A stretch of DNA of 64,000 bases from Pigmentiphaga kullae (GTDB taxonomy: Bacteria > Pseudomonadota > Gammaproteobacteria > Burkholderiales > Burkholderiaceae_B): contig NZ_SGXC01000001.1 in assembly GCF_004216695.1 (NCBI RefSeq), forward strand, positions 1,364,001 to 1,428,000, given 5' to 3'. Positions 43,829 to 51,835 of the stretch are shown piece after piece. Below the pieces are notes generated by a model. The model did no database searches. It was not told the origin of the DNA and worked only from the letters and a program-made list of their open reading frames with translations. The position numbers and the translations under genes are program-made. Positions within the stretch are counted from its first letter, which is position 1. Each line of letters starts with the position of its first letter.

Positions 43829-45139
43829 CTAGTGGACGGTTGCCGTCCAGGCCGGTCCGGACCGGGCCACCGCGACGCGCAGGACGATGAGTGGGGAGCT
43901 GTCCCCTGCCTCGCCGCGCGGCGGGCCCGCATCCACCTGGACCGTGCGGACCACGCCCTGGTCCGCGGTGGCGATCTGCAACATCGCCTGCCTGCCGGCG
44001 GGCGCCGCGTAGTTGTTCAAGCCCACGCTGAAGATGCCGGCCTGCAGGCGCTGCGGATCGCAGGTCGCGTGATAGTGCTCCGGACCATGGCCCGCGGTGT
44101 TGTCGAGATCGAGGGTGCCGCTGGCGCCCAGGCGCGCGCCATAGTGGACGTGGTCGCCGCCCGGCTCCAGTACATGGAGATCGATGTCGCCTTCCCCATC
44201 CCAGGCCAGCGTGGCGGTGAAGAACCCCGGGCTCGCCCGGGGCTCGGGGGCCTTCAGCGCCAGCAGGCCGTCGGCCATCAGCGCGCCGGCGGCGGGCCGA
44301 CCGTTGCGGTCCGCGTCGAGATAGGTTTCGATCAACCGATGGCCGGACGCGTCGCGGGTCGAAGGCGGGATCCAGAGGTTGGGCGGCGGCGGGGCGCCCG
44401 GCACGACGCCGCGCAGCGCCGCGATGACCAGGTCGTTGCCCGACAGCAGGTGGGGGCCGTTGATGCGGGCCGACGCGGGCGCGATGTGGACGGCCGCGAG
44501 CGATGCCGGATCCGGCAGGGCCCGGTACGCGGCGTTCAGGAAGAAGTTGCCTTGCGAATGGCCCACCAGCAGGACGCCCCGACCCAGCGCATGCAACGCG
44601 CGCAGGCGCAGCCGATGGGCGGCGTAGTCGATCCCGGTGGGCGGATCGGCCGCGAACGAGGTGGCGTCGGCGAGCAGGCGGGCGTTGCGCGCCTCGGTCA
44701 GCGCGACGGCGAGGTCGTAGGCCCGGGGCAGCACCGCCGCTATCTTGCGCCAGCCGTCCTGGCGGCCATCGACGATTTCCCAGAACAGCTCCCAGCGGTG
44801 GCGCAGGGCGTCGTCCAGTTCCGCGGCACGCTGCGCGAAGGCTTCCACCAGGTCTTCGATGCCCTTGCGCGCTCCACGCTGCAAGCCGCTGGCGTTGTAG
44901 AACACCTCGGCCCCGACGGCGAACGTGGCGCGGGCGGGGTGCTGCCGCAGCGCTTCGTCCAGCGTGCCGAGCAGCGCCCGCGCGCCGCTGGCGGCGGTGT
45001 CGGGCGTGTTCCAGACGCCATTGAAGAAGGCCAGGGTGTGGGTATGGGCGGGGCACAGGTCCGTTGCCCTCGCGCCTTGCGCCACCAGGCCCGCTGCCGC
45101 CAGCAGCGCCAGTGCCCATCGGCGCGTAGCCTTATTCAT
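43829..45139 (-). CDS. Exported alpha/beta-hydrolase-like protein with a YfaP/DUF2135-like C-terminal domain
   Basis: 436 residues. Signal peptide ends at AQGARA. The middle contains a nucleophile elbow GVLLVGHSQGNFFLNAAY, so it is an esterase/lipase-like fold. Near 310-400 there is a beta-sandwich resembling DUF2135/YfaP: FTATLAWDGEGDIDLHVLEPGG, HYGARLG and LDLDNTAGHGPEHYH. I do not know a characterised homologue with this combination. It overlaps the end of an upstream lipoprotein gene by eight bases, so the two are likely co-translated and act in the cell envelope. Confidence 0.75.
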   Translation of the reverse strand: MNKATRRWALALLAAAGLVAQGARATDLCPAHTHTLAFFNGVWNTPDTAASGARALLGTLDEALRQHPARATFAVGAEVFYNASGLQRGARKGIEDLVEAFAQRAAELDDALRHRWELFWEIVDGRQDGWRKIAAVLPRAYDLAVALTEARNARLLADATSFAADPPTGIDYAAHRLRLRALHALGRGVLLVGHSQGNFFLNAAYRALPDPASLAAVHIAPASARINGPHLLSGNDLVIAALRGVVPGAPPPPNLWIPPSTRDASGHRLIETYLDADRNGRPAAGALMADGLLALKAPEPRASPGFFTATLAWDGEGDIDLHVLEPGGDHVHYGARLGASGTLDLDNTAGHGPEHYHATCDPQRLQAGIFSVGLNNYAAPAGRQAMLQIATADQGVVRTVQVDAGPPRGEAGDSSPLIVLRVAVARSGPAWTATVH

Positions 45140-45644
45140 CGCAGCCGTCGCCGACGGGCAGCGACAGGATGGCGCCGTCCAGCGCGGCGGAATAATCGAG
45201 GTAGGCCAGGACCCGGGCCTGGGTGTTGGCGGACATCTTGCGCATGTCGGCCACGGCGTCCGCCCCCTCGGCGCCGGAAGCGCTGCGCGCCATCACGCAG
45301 GCCACCGCCCGGCTGGTGCGCCAGGCCGCTTCCTGCGCCGCGACGGAGTCGCCTCGGGACAGCAGGGCGTCCCGGAACGAGCGGGCGAGCTGCCTGAGCG
45401 CGTCCTGCCGCGCGGCTGCTCCGCCCCGGCGGGCGATCCATGCATCGATGTCGTCGCGCACGCCGTTGCCGTCGGCATCGGGCCCGCCCAGGTCCTCGGA
45501 GCGGTCCAGCACGGGCAGCTCGCCCTGGCGTTCCAGGTCGGCGATGGAGCGGGGCTGCCGCGGGGCGGAGTCTTGGCCGCCGCAGGCGGCAAGCAGGAGC
45601 AGGAAGGGGGCAAGAATGCCCAAGTGGCGTGGCGTCATGGCCAT
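45132..45644 (-). CDS. Small lipoprotein with a calcium-loop-like motif
   Basis: 170 residues (or two fewer from the second Met). Lipobox LLAAC followed by GGQDS. A short loop DLGGPDADGNGVRDDIDAWI resembles thrombospondin-3/EF-hand calcium loops. A helical region with one Cys and a C-terminal GDGC follow. No family recognised. First gene of a two-gene unit with the exported hydrolase. The 208-base spacer to the divergent porin (45645-45852) shows no other gene. Confidence 0.72.
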   Translation of the reverse strand: MAMTPRHLGILAPFLLLLAACGGQDSAPRQPRSIADLERQGELPVLDRSEDLGGPDADGNGVRDDIDAWIARRGGAAARQDALRQLARSFRDALLSRGDSVAAQEAAWRTSRAVACVMARSASGAEGADAVADMRKMSANTQARVLAYLDYSAALDGAILSLPVGDGCDE

Positions 45645-45852
45645 CCCATGCGTGGCTTTCCTTCGCCCGCATGGCGAAGGCGTCCCGGCCGGTGCGGAGC
45701 GGGCGAGGCGCCATTAAGCCGGGATCCGCACGCGCGTGGGGGGCGGGCGCGGCGACTTGTCCGTCGGGGGTTGTACGTAGGCGGCGCTTTGCCAAGCGGC
45801 GCCGATCGCGCCACACTTGCGTCGGGTTTCGTTTTTCCAGGCATGCCGAAAC

Positions 45853-46881
45853 ATGACAAGATCGCATCGCACCTGGCTGGCCGTACTGTCCGCGTGGCTG
45901 GTGCCGGCAAGCGCGGCATGCGCCCAGTCGTCCATGACCCTGTACGGGGTGGTCGACGCCGGCATTTACCGCCTGGCGCGCGGCGCCACCTCCATCGGCA
46001 ACATCCAGCGCAGCTACTGGGGCATCAAGGGGATCGAGGACCTGGGCAACGGCTATGCCGCCCTGTTCCATCTCCAGTCGCGCTTCGAGATCGACACCGG
46101 CCGGCTGGAGGCCAGCGGCGGCGCGCCGCTGTTCTACGGCGAGTCCACCGTGGGCGTGAAAGGGCCCTTCGGCCAGTTGCGGCTGGGGCGGGCCATGACG
46201 CCCATGTGGGCGCTCGATTGGCAGTTCGACCCCTGGTACAACTTCGACCGCGTGGCTTCCATCGCCTGGCAGATCTACCACCCGGCGTACCGGACGGATC
46301 CCTATCGCAACGGACCGCTGGGCGACTACAACCGCGCGAACAACGGCGTGTTCTACGACTCGCCGGTCGCGCGCGGCTGGTCGGTGCACCTGGCGGCCAA
46401 CGGCGAGCGCAGCAAGGTGCCCGACGCCAACGGTACGGTCGAAAGCAAGCGCGGGCTGGCAGCCGGCGTCAACTACGACGACGGCGCGGCGACTTTCCTG
46501 GTTTCCGCCGAACGCAACAGCGTGAACGACAAGACCTATTTCGTCGGCCTGGCCTACGGGTCGGGCCCGACGCGGGTCATGGCCTCCGCCAACCTGACCG
46601 ACCTGACGGCGGCCAGCCAGGTGTTCCTGGGCGAGAGCCGCCGGCGCCGCACCAGCGCCATGCTGGCCGCCACCCACCGCATCGGCGCGGCTACGTTCAA
46701 GGTCGGCGTGGGCCGGGACTTCCAGGGCTACGGCCGCAGCGGCGCGACGAACTACGTCAGCGCCGGCGTATCGTATGCGCTGTCCAGGCGCACGCAGGTC
46801 TACGCCGGATTGGGCCACGGGCGGCCATCCAGCGAAGGCAGCCGGACCAACGTGGGCATGGGCGTGAATCACAGTTTCTAG
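45853..46881 (+). CDS. Gram-negative porin (Burkholderiales OmpC-like)
   Basis: 342 residues from MTRSHRTWLAVLSAW. Signal peptide ends at AACAQ; the mature start SSMTLYGVVDAGIYRLAR is a typical first strand. The segment WGIKGIEDLGNGYAALFHLQSRF and the final Phe (GVNHSF) are family hallmarks. It is followed after eight bases by a DUF808 gene. It gives no clue to a substrate; the gene stands apart from transport genes. Confidence 0.93.
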   Translation: MTRSHRTWLAVLSAWLVPASAACAQSSMTLYGVVDAGIYRLARGATSIGNIQRSYWGIKGIEDLGNGYAALFHLQSRFEIDTGRLEASGGAPLFYGESTVGVKGPFGQLRLGRAMTPMWALDWQFDPWYNFDRVASIAWQIYHPAYRTDPYRNGPLGDYNRANNGVFYDSPVARGWSVHLAANGERSKVPDANGTVESKRGLAAGVNYDDGAATFLVSAERNSVNDKTYFVGLAYGSGPTRVMASANLTDLTAASQVFLGESRRRRTSAMLAATHRIGAATFKVGVGRDFQGYGRSGATNYVSAGVSYALSRRTQVYAGLGHGRPSSEGSRTNVGMGVNHSF

Positions 46882-46889
46882 GAACCCCG

Positions 46890-47813
46890 ATGGCAGGAAG
46901 CAGCTTCTTCGCCTTGCTCGACGATATCGCGTCGGTTCTGGACGACATCTCGTTGATGACCAAGGTTGCCGCCAAGAAGACGGCGGGCGTGCTGGGCGAC
47001 GATCTGGCCCTGAACGCGCAGCAGGTAACCGGCGTGTCGGTGAACCGCGAACTGCCGGTGGTATGGGCGGTCGCCAAGGGTTCGCTGCGCAACAAGGCCA
47101 TCCTGGTGCCGGCGGCGCTGATCATCAGCGCCTTCGCGCCATGGGCGATCCAGCCGCTGCTGATGGTGGGCGGTGCCTTCCTGTGTTTCGAGGGCGCCGA
47201 GAAACTGGCCGGGAAATTCCTGCCCGGACACGACAAGGAGGCCCGGCACGACGAGCGGCGCAGGGCGCTGGAGGACCCGGGCGTGGACATGGTGGCCTTC
47301 GAGCGCGACAAGATCCGCGGCGCCGTGCGCACCGACTTCATCCTGTCCGCCGAGATCGTCGCGATTTCGCTGGGAACGGTGGCCGGCGCGGGTTTCGGTA
47401 CACAGGTGGCCGTGCTGGTGGGTATCGCGTTGCTGATGACCGTCGGCGTCTATGGCATCGTGGCCGGCGTGGTTAAGCTGGACGATGCCGGGGCGTATCT
47501 GGGCGCGCGGCGGTCCGCGCCGGCGCGCGCCGTCGGCCGGGCCATCGTCGGCGCCGCGCCGTTCCTGATGCGCAGCCTGTCGGTCATCGGCACGGTGGCG
47601 ATGTTCGCGGTGGGGGGCTCGATCCTGACGCACGGCCTGCAAGCCGTCCACGGCGGCATCGAACGCCTGGCCCATGGCGCGGCCGGCCTGCCCGCGATCG
47701 GCGGCATTGCGGCGGCGGTGTTGCCCGTGCTGCTCAACATAGCGTTCGGCGTGGTCGCCGGCGCGGTGATCGTGCTCGTGGTCGAGCTCGCCCGCAAGCT
47801 GCTCCGGAAATAG
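46890..47813 (+). CDS. DUF808 (YedI-like) inner-membrane protein
   Basis: 307 residues. Family-typical N terminus MAGSSFFALLDDIASVLDDIS and MTKVAAKKTAGVLGDDLALNA, then several hydrophobic segments (ALIISAFAPWAIQPLLMVGG; LPVLLNIAFGVVAGAVIVLVV). YedI-type proteins are of unknown function. It is separated by eight bases from the porin on the same strand and ends seven bases before a convergent gene. Confidence 0.9.
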   Translation: MAGSSFFALLDDIASVLDDISLMTKVAAKKTAGVLGDDLALNAQQVTGVSVNRELPVVWAVAKGSLRNKAILVPAALIISAFAPWAIQPLLMVGGAFLCFEGAEKLAGKFLPGHDKEARHDERRRALEDPGVDMVAFERDKIRGAVRTDFILSAEIVAISLGTVAGAGFGTQVAVLVGIALLMTVGVYGIVAGVVKLDDAGAYLGARRSAPARAVGRAIVGAAPFLMRSLSVIGTVAMFAVGGSILTHGLQAVHGGIERLAHGAAGLPAIGGIAAAVLPVLLNIAFGVVAGAVIVLVVELARKLLRK

Positions 47814-47820
47814 TGCCGGC

Positions 47821-48852
47821 CTACGGCGCCGGGGCCGCGTCGCCCTCAACGCGAAAGCGCAGCGTGCCTATCATCTGGCCGGCGTCCGTCACCACCTTGA
47901 CCTGCCAGCGGCCGCGGGCGTCGGCGGGGAAGTTCTGCTTGTGGGTCCAGGCCCGATAGCCTTCCTTGCGTCCGCCGCGGATGTCCAGCGCAATGCGGTC
48001 CACCTCGCGCCCGTCGTGCAGCCAGACGTGGTAGATGTGCTCTTCCAGGCCCAGCGGCGCGTTGATCGAGGTGTAGGCGTAGATGCCCTGGTCGCGCATC
48101 TGGGCGGGCGTCACGGTGCGCAGGCGCTCGCCGGCCTGCATGTTGAGGCTGTCCATGCTGGTCGAAACGGCGACCTCGGTCAGCCACAGCGTGGCGGGGG
48201 GCACCCACAGGCGCAGCAGCCATCCCACGGAGCCGAGCGCAAGCATCAGCGCCACGACCGCCCATTTGCGCCAGCGGGCTTCCAGCGGAACCAGCTCGGC
48301 CAGCGTGGGGAAGGACAGCAGCACCGCGACACCCAGCGCGAGCTTGTAGCTGTTGCCCGTCGGGATGTGCAGGACCAGGGGCAGCGCGGTCAGCAGCACC
48401 GCGAACAGCGTGAAGGTGTGATACGTCAGGAACACCCAGCGGCGGGTCGACAGCCACCGGAAATACAGCGGATCGACCAGCGCCACCAGCGCGGCGGCGC
48501 CCACCAGTCCGGTGAACAGCGCCTGGCCGCTGTTCCAGGTCGTGGCGGTGTACAGGAAGGGCAGCACGAAGAACAGGCCTTCCTGGTGGATCATCTGCGT
48601 GCCGTAGCGCAGCACGGGTATCGGTATGGTCCAGCCGAAGCGCCGTTCGATGCGCCGCCGCAGGGCCCGTTCCAGCATCAGCCAGATCCAGCTCACCAGC
48701 ATCACCGCCGCGATCACGCGCGCAAAGGCCTCGTGGCGCTCGACGGTGAAGAAACTGACCACCCCGGACGCGAAGCCGAAGGCCGCGATGGTGCCGGGGT
48801 AGCGCTGGGCCAGCGCGATGAGGCGAAGGGGGATGGTTTTCCAGATAGGCAC
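47821..48852 (-). CDS. DUF5924-like membrane protein with C-terminal DUF2914-like domain
   Basis: 343 residues. The N-terminal two thirds hold about seven hydrophobic segments (LFFVLPFLYTATTWNSGQAL is distinctive). The last third is a soluble beta-rich domain with APLGLEEHIYHVWLHDGREVDRIALDI and GRWQVKVVTDAGQMIGTLRF, matching what I know of the DUF2914 fold. The function is unknown. Alone on its strand. Confidence 0.78.
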   Translation of the reverse strand: MPIWKTIPLRLIALAQRYPGTIAAFGFASGVVSFFTVERHEAFARVIAAVMLVSWIWLMLERALRRRIERRFGWTIPIPVLRYGTQMIHQEGLFFVLPFLYTATTWNSGQALFTGLVGAAALVALVDPLYFRWLSTRRWVFLTYHTFTLFAVLLTALPLVLHIPTGNSYKLALGVAVLLSFPTLAELVPLEARWRKWAVVALMLALGSVGWLLRLWVPPATLWLTEVAVSTSMDSLNMQAGERLRTVTPAQMRDQGIYAYTSINAPLGLEEHIYHVWLHDGREVDRIALDIRGGRKEGYRAWTHKQNFPADARGRWQVKVVTDAGQMIGTLRFRVEGDAAPAP

Positions 48853-48968
48853 GGCGGAGCCAGCCGGGCATGTAGAAAAATGCCAGGGGCCGTCTCATGT
48901 TAGCACCGGGAAGAACGGCGCTTCGCGCGGCTCCTCCCGGTGCCGCTTCGTTCCTTCCCGGACCCCGG

Positions 48969-49397
48969 TCAGGGGGCGACCTGCACCATCCAGGTCACGC
49001 CGAAGCGGTCGGTCACCATGCCGAAGCGCGACGAGAAGAAGGTGGGCGTCATCGGCGCGATCACGGTGCCGCCGTCGCCCAGGGCCGCGAACTTGCGTTC
49101 CGCGTCGGCGTCGTCGGCCACGCTCAGCGCCAGCGAGACGCCCTTGAATTCGGCGGGGCCCTTGCACATGCCGTCCGATCCCATCACGACGGCACCGCCG
49201 ATCTCCAGCGACATGTGCATGATCTTGTTCTCCGAACCCGGCGGCGGCGCGCAGTTCTCGTTGTCGCTGTCGCCTGCGGCTGGCGGAGCGTCCTTGAAGC
49301 GCAGCATCATCGTGACCCGGGCGCCGAGCGCCTTGGCGTAGAACTCGGCCGCTTCCTCGGCCCGGCCTTCGAAGAAAAGATAGGGCTGGATATGCAT
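48969..49397 (-). CDS. VOC-superfamily protein (PhnB/DUF1428-like)
   Basis: 142 residues from MHIQPYLFFEGRAEEAAEFY. The PhnB-type glyoxalase fold is shown by KALGARVTMMLRFKD, MHMSLEIGGAVVMGSD and the closing FGMVTDRFGVTWMVQ. These proteins lack a confirmed activity. The start is 93 bases from a large dyad and the divergent TetR gene, so it is a likely TetR target. Confidence 0.9.
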   Translation of the reverse strand: MHIQPYLFFEGRAEEAAEFYAKALGARVTMMLRFKDAPPAAGDSDNENCAPPPGSENKIMHMSLEIGGAVVMGSDGMCKGPAEFKGVSLALSVADDADAERKFAALGDGGTVIAPMTPTFFSSRFGMVTDRFGVTWMVQVAP

Positions 49398-49441
49398 GAC
49401 GGTCTCCTCGTCTGACTGCTGGATGAAGGTGGGTGAAAAAT

Positions 49442-49490
49442 TGTGGACGCTGTACACATAAGTTATCAGAGATAATGTACAGTGTCCACA
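49442..49490. promoter_or_regulatory. Long inverted repeat in the VOC/TetR spacer
   Basis: Arms TGTGGACGCTGTACA (49442-49456) and TGTACAGTGTCCACA (49476-49490) match at 14 of 15 positions around a 19-base AT-rich centre. It lies 10 bases before the tetR ATG. It could be two TetR half-operators in opposite orientation, covering both promoters. Confidence 0.7.
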
Positions 49491-49500
49491 TGGAGTTCCC

Positions 49501-50145
49501 ATGACCAGCGCCGTCACCCCGCCCGCCTCGCGCAGCACCTACCGCCACGGCGACCTGCGCCGCGCCCTGCTGGAAGCGGGCATCGAGCTTGCCCGCCAGG
49601 GCGGCCCGTCGGCGATCGTGCTGCGCGAAGCCACACGCCGCGCCGGCGTCGTCCCGAACGCCGCCTACCGCCACTTCGCCAGCCGGGAAGACCTGCTGCT
49701 GGCGGTGCGGGCCGCCGCGTTGTCTGCGTTGGCCAGCGCCATGGAAACCGAACTCGACAAACTGGACGGCAACAGCCCGCCCGCCGACTACGCCCGCGCC
49801 AGCCTGCGCGCGGTGGGCGCGGGCTACCTGCGTTTCGCCCGGCTCGAGCCCGGCCTGTTCCGCACCGCCTTCGCGCCGGCCGACGGGCCGCTGAAGGTGC
49901 CCGACGCGGACAAGGCCGGCCGCAGCGGACTGGATCCGTTCCAGTTGCTCAGCGCCGCGCTGGACCGCATGGCGGCGGCGGGGCTGCTGACGCCGGAACG
50001 CCGCTTCGCCGCCGAATACCTGGCCTGGTCGTCCGTGCATGGGCTGGCCATGCTGGTAATAGACGGACCGCTGCGCAGCTTCAGCGCCGCGCAGATGGAA
50101 GAGGTGGGGCAGCGGCTGCTGGAGATGGTGGAGAAGGGGCTGTAG
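49501..50145 (+). CDS. TetR-family repressor
   Basis: 214 residues. N-terminal helix-turn-helix STYRHGDLRRALLEAGIELARQ and EATRRAGVVPNAAYRHFASREDLLLAVRAAALSAL (in part), then a WHG-type C domain with YLAWSSVHGLAMLVIDG. Divergent from the VOC gene. Expected to repress both genes from the shared dyad. Confidence 0.92.
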   Translation: MTSAVTPPASRSTYRHGDLRRALLEAGIELARQGGPSAIVLREATRRAGVVPNAAYRHFASREDLLLAVRAAALSALASAMETELDKLDGNSPPADYARASLRAVGAGYLRFARLEPGLFRTAFAPADGPLKVPDADKAGRSGLDPFQLLSAALDRMAAAGLLTPERRFAAEYLAWSSVHGLAMLVIDGPLRSFSAAQMEEVGQRLLEMVEKGL

Positions 50146-50150
50146 GGGCC

Positions 50151-50633
50151 TCAGTAACCGGGCAGGCTCAGGCTGCCCTTGTCCGAAAACCGCGTCGTGC
50201 CGAACATGCCGCCCGACAGCTTGCCGCGGACCACATAGGGAATGTCGTCCAGGCGCGAACCGTCCGCCAGGCCCAGCGCCTGCCGGATCGCGCTGAACGC
50301 GGACACCGACACCGGCACCGTCAGCACGGTCTCGCCGAAGCGGGGCACGCTGCCGCGTTCGTTGCTGACGCCCGTCGCGAAGCGTTTGCCGTTCAACTCC
50401 AGCTCCAGCGCGGCGCCGTCGTAGTCCACCGCGGAGTCGTTGGGGTTCTGGACCCGCAGCTTGACCGCCATCCGCATCTCCAGGCCCTGGCCTTCCAGGG
50501 GTTCGACGCCGGCGACCTGCACGTTGAGCGGGTCGCGGCCGGGCAGGCTGGCGCAGCCGGCCAGCGCCAGGGCCAGCAGGCCCGCCAGGGCGGCCCGGCG
50601 CGGCGACGAAAAACCATGGGAAGTCAGGTGCAT
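50151..50633 (-). CDS. LEA type-2 (LEA14/WHy-like) lipoprotein
   Basis: 160 residues from MHLTSHGFSSPRR; an in-frame ATG 11 codons upstream is possible. Signal with lipobox LAGC, then the water-stress-type beta domain: VEPLEGQGLEMRMAVKLRVQNPNDSAVDYDG. Such envelope lipoproteins are widespread and linked only loosely to stress. Downstream of the ECF sigma gene on the same strand, with a 99-base spacer, so it might be part of that sigma factor's regulon. Confidence 0.82.
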   Translation of the reverse strand: MHLTSHGFSSPRRAALAGLLALALAGCASLPGRDPLNVQVAGVEPLEGQGLEMRMAVKLRVQNPNDSAVDYDGAALELELNGKRFATGVSNERGSVPRFGETVLTVPVSVSAFSAIRQALGLADGSRLDDIPYVVRGKLSGGMFGTTRFSDKGSLSLPGY

Positions 50634-50732
50634 GATCGGTGCCTGTGAAAGCCGCGTAGCCTTCATCTTAGGAACGTGGCGCACGGGCCGCAAAACTTGT
50701 TACCTCTTGCCGCAAGGCCTGCAAGAACCGCC

Positions 50733-51617
50733 TCACGGGCCCTGGAAACAGTCGAGCTTGTCCGGGTTGCGCATCAGGTAGATGTTCGATACCGCGCCAT
50801 TCTCGTCGTAGGCGAAGGTCAGCGCGCCGATGATCACGCCGTTCTCGCGCAGCAGCACGCCCTTGGCGCCGCTGATGTCGGCCACGATCCAGTCCATGCC
50901 CTGCCAGAACCGTATCAGGCCGCGCTCGACGAAACGCATGACGGACACCTTGCCCATCAGTTCCTGCCGCAGCGTGATGGCCTTGCCGCCGCCGTCCGAC
51001 GAGAAGCGGACGTCGTCCGACAGCAGCGCCGCCAGCGGCCCCGTGCCGCGGCCGTTGATGGCGTCCTGGAAAGCCGACAGCAACTGCTCCTGGCGTTCGG
51101 CCGGCGTGGTATGCCGGACCTTGCTGGACTCGATGGCCTCGCGCGCCCGCGAGACCAGCTTGCGGCAGGCGCTTTCCTGCATGCCCAACGTGGCGGCGAT
51201 GTCCGGGTAGGGGGTGTCGAAGATCTCGTGCAGCAGGTACGCGGCCCGCTCTTTGGGCGTAAGCCGCTCCAGCACCAGCAGGAAAGCCGTGGTCAGCGAC
51301 GATGCCAACTCCAGCCGCGACTCCGGGGTGTCGTCCTCGCGGGTATGGATGGGCTCGGGCAGCCACGAACCCACGTAGTCCACCCGCGTCCGGTGCGCCG
51401 CGCGCAGCATGTCCACGCACAGGTTGGTGCAGATGCTGGTCAGCCATGCCGCCGGATTCGCGATCGCGCCGCGATCCGCGTGCATCCACTTGATGAAGGT
51501 CTCCTGCACGGCATCCTCGGCATCCGCCCGCGTGCCCAGCATGCGATACGCCAGCCCGAACAGGAACCGCCGGCGTGCTTCGAAGAACTCCGTGCCATCA
51601 CCCGTCATCATGTCCAT
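50733..51617 (-). CDS. ECF41-group sigma factor with C-terminal SnoaL-like domain
   Basis: 294 residues from ATG; an upstream GTG (51647) would add ten. Sigma2: FLFGLAYRMLGTRADAEDAVQETFIKW. Sigma4: LTPKERAAYLLHEIFDTPYPDIAATLGMQESACRKLVSRARE (seen in parts). The linker WLPEPI and, in the C-terminal extension, DGGGK and the terminal NPDKL are the hallmark motifs of ECF41. This extension replaces an anti-sigma factor by acting in cis. The usual partner, a carboxymuconolactone-decarboxylase/oxidoreductase/epimerase gene, is not adjacent. Confidence 0.92.
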   Translation of the reverse strand: MDMMTGDGTEFFEARRRFLFGLAYRMLGTRADAEDAVQETFIKWMHADRGAIANPAAWLTSICTNLCVDMLRAAHRTRVDYVGSWLPEPIHTREDDTPESRLELASSLTTAFLLVLERLTPKERAAYLLHEIFDTPYPDIAATLGMQESACRKLVSRAREAIESSKVRHTTPAERQEQLLSAFQDAINGRGTGPLAALLSDDVRFSSDGGGKAITLRQELMGKVSVMRFVERGLIRFWQGMDWIVADISGAKGVLLRENGVIIGALTFAYDENGAVSNIYLMRNPDKLDCFQGP

Positions 51618-51691
51618 CGGTGCATCGATACCTGGAGCCGGTTCCACAGATGGATGCTCATGGCGATCTCCAAAAAAGGTCTACGCTGTAT

Positions 51692-51718
51692 GACGAGCGA
51701 GCCCGCCGGTTTGTGACG
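51692..51718 (-). promoter_or_regulatory. ECF41-type promoter upstream of its own sigma gene
   Basis: Read on the minus strand: CGTCACA (51718-51712), 16 bases, CGTC (51695-51692). This matches the ECF41 consensus as I recall it (TGTCACA-N16-CGTC) at all but one base. It lies 45-75 bases upstream of the sigma-factor start, suggesting autoregulation. Confidence 0.6.
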
Positions 51719-51766
51719 TCCCGGCGCGACGCCGTCCGGAATCCCGGACCAGATGGTTCAATTGTC

Positions 51767-51784
51767 CTATTGACAGGTCAATAG
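51767..51784. promoter_or_regulatory. GntR operator copy A, upstream of the monooxygenase-ALDH operon
   Basis: CTATTGA-CAGG-TCAATAG, a perfect 7-4-7 inverted repeat, 51 bases before the monooxygenase GTG. Shares the form CTATTG-N6-CAATAG with copies at 56454 and 57335. Confidence 0.75.
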
Positions 51785-51835
51785 AATAAATGTGAAATGG
51801 CTCGAAAAACGTCGACAACCCAAGCGAGGTAGCGT

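Noticed and set aside
42870-45119. 749-codon minus frame spanning bug and the exported hydrolase
   Set aside because: It is the wrong frame of one gene and antisense of the other; low-complexity Arg/Gly/Ala composition.
45645-45852. Possible small gene in the lipoprotein/porin spacer
   Set aside because: Short frames only, without ribosome-binding site or recognisable product; it most likely holds the two divergent promoters.
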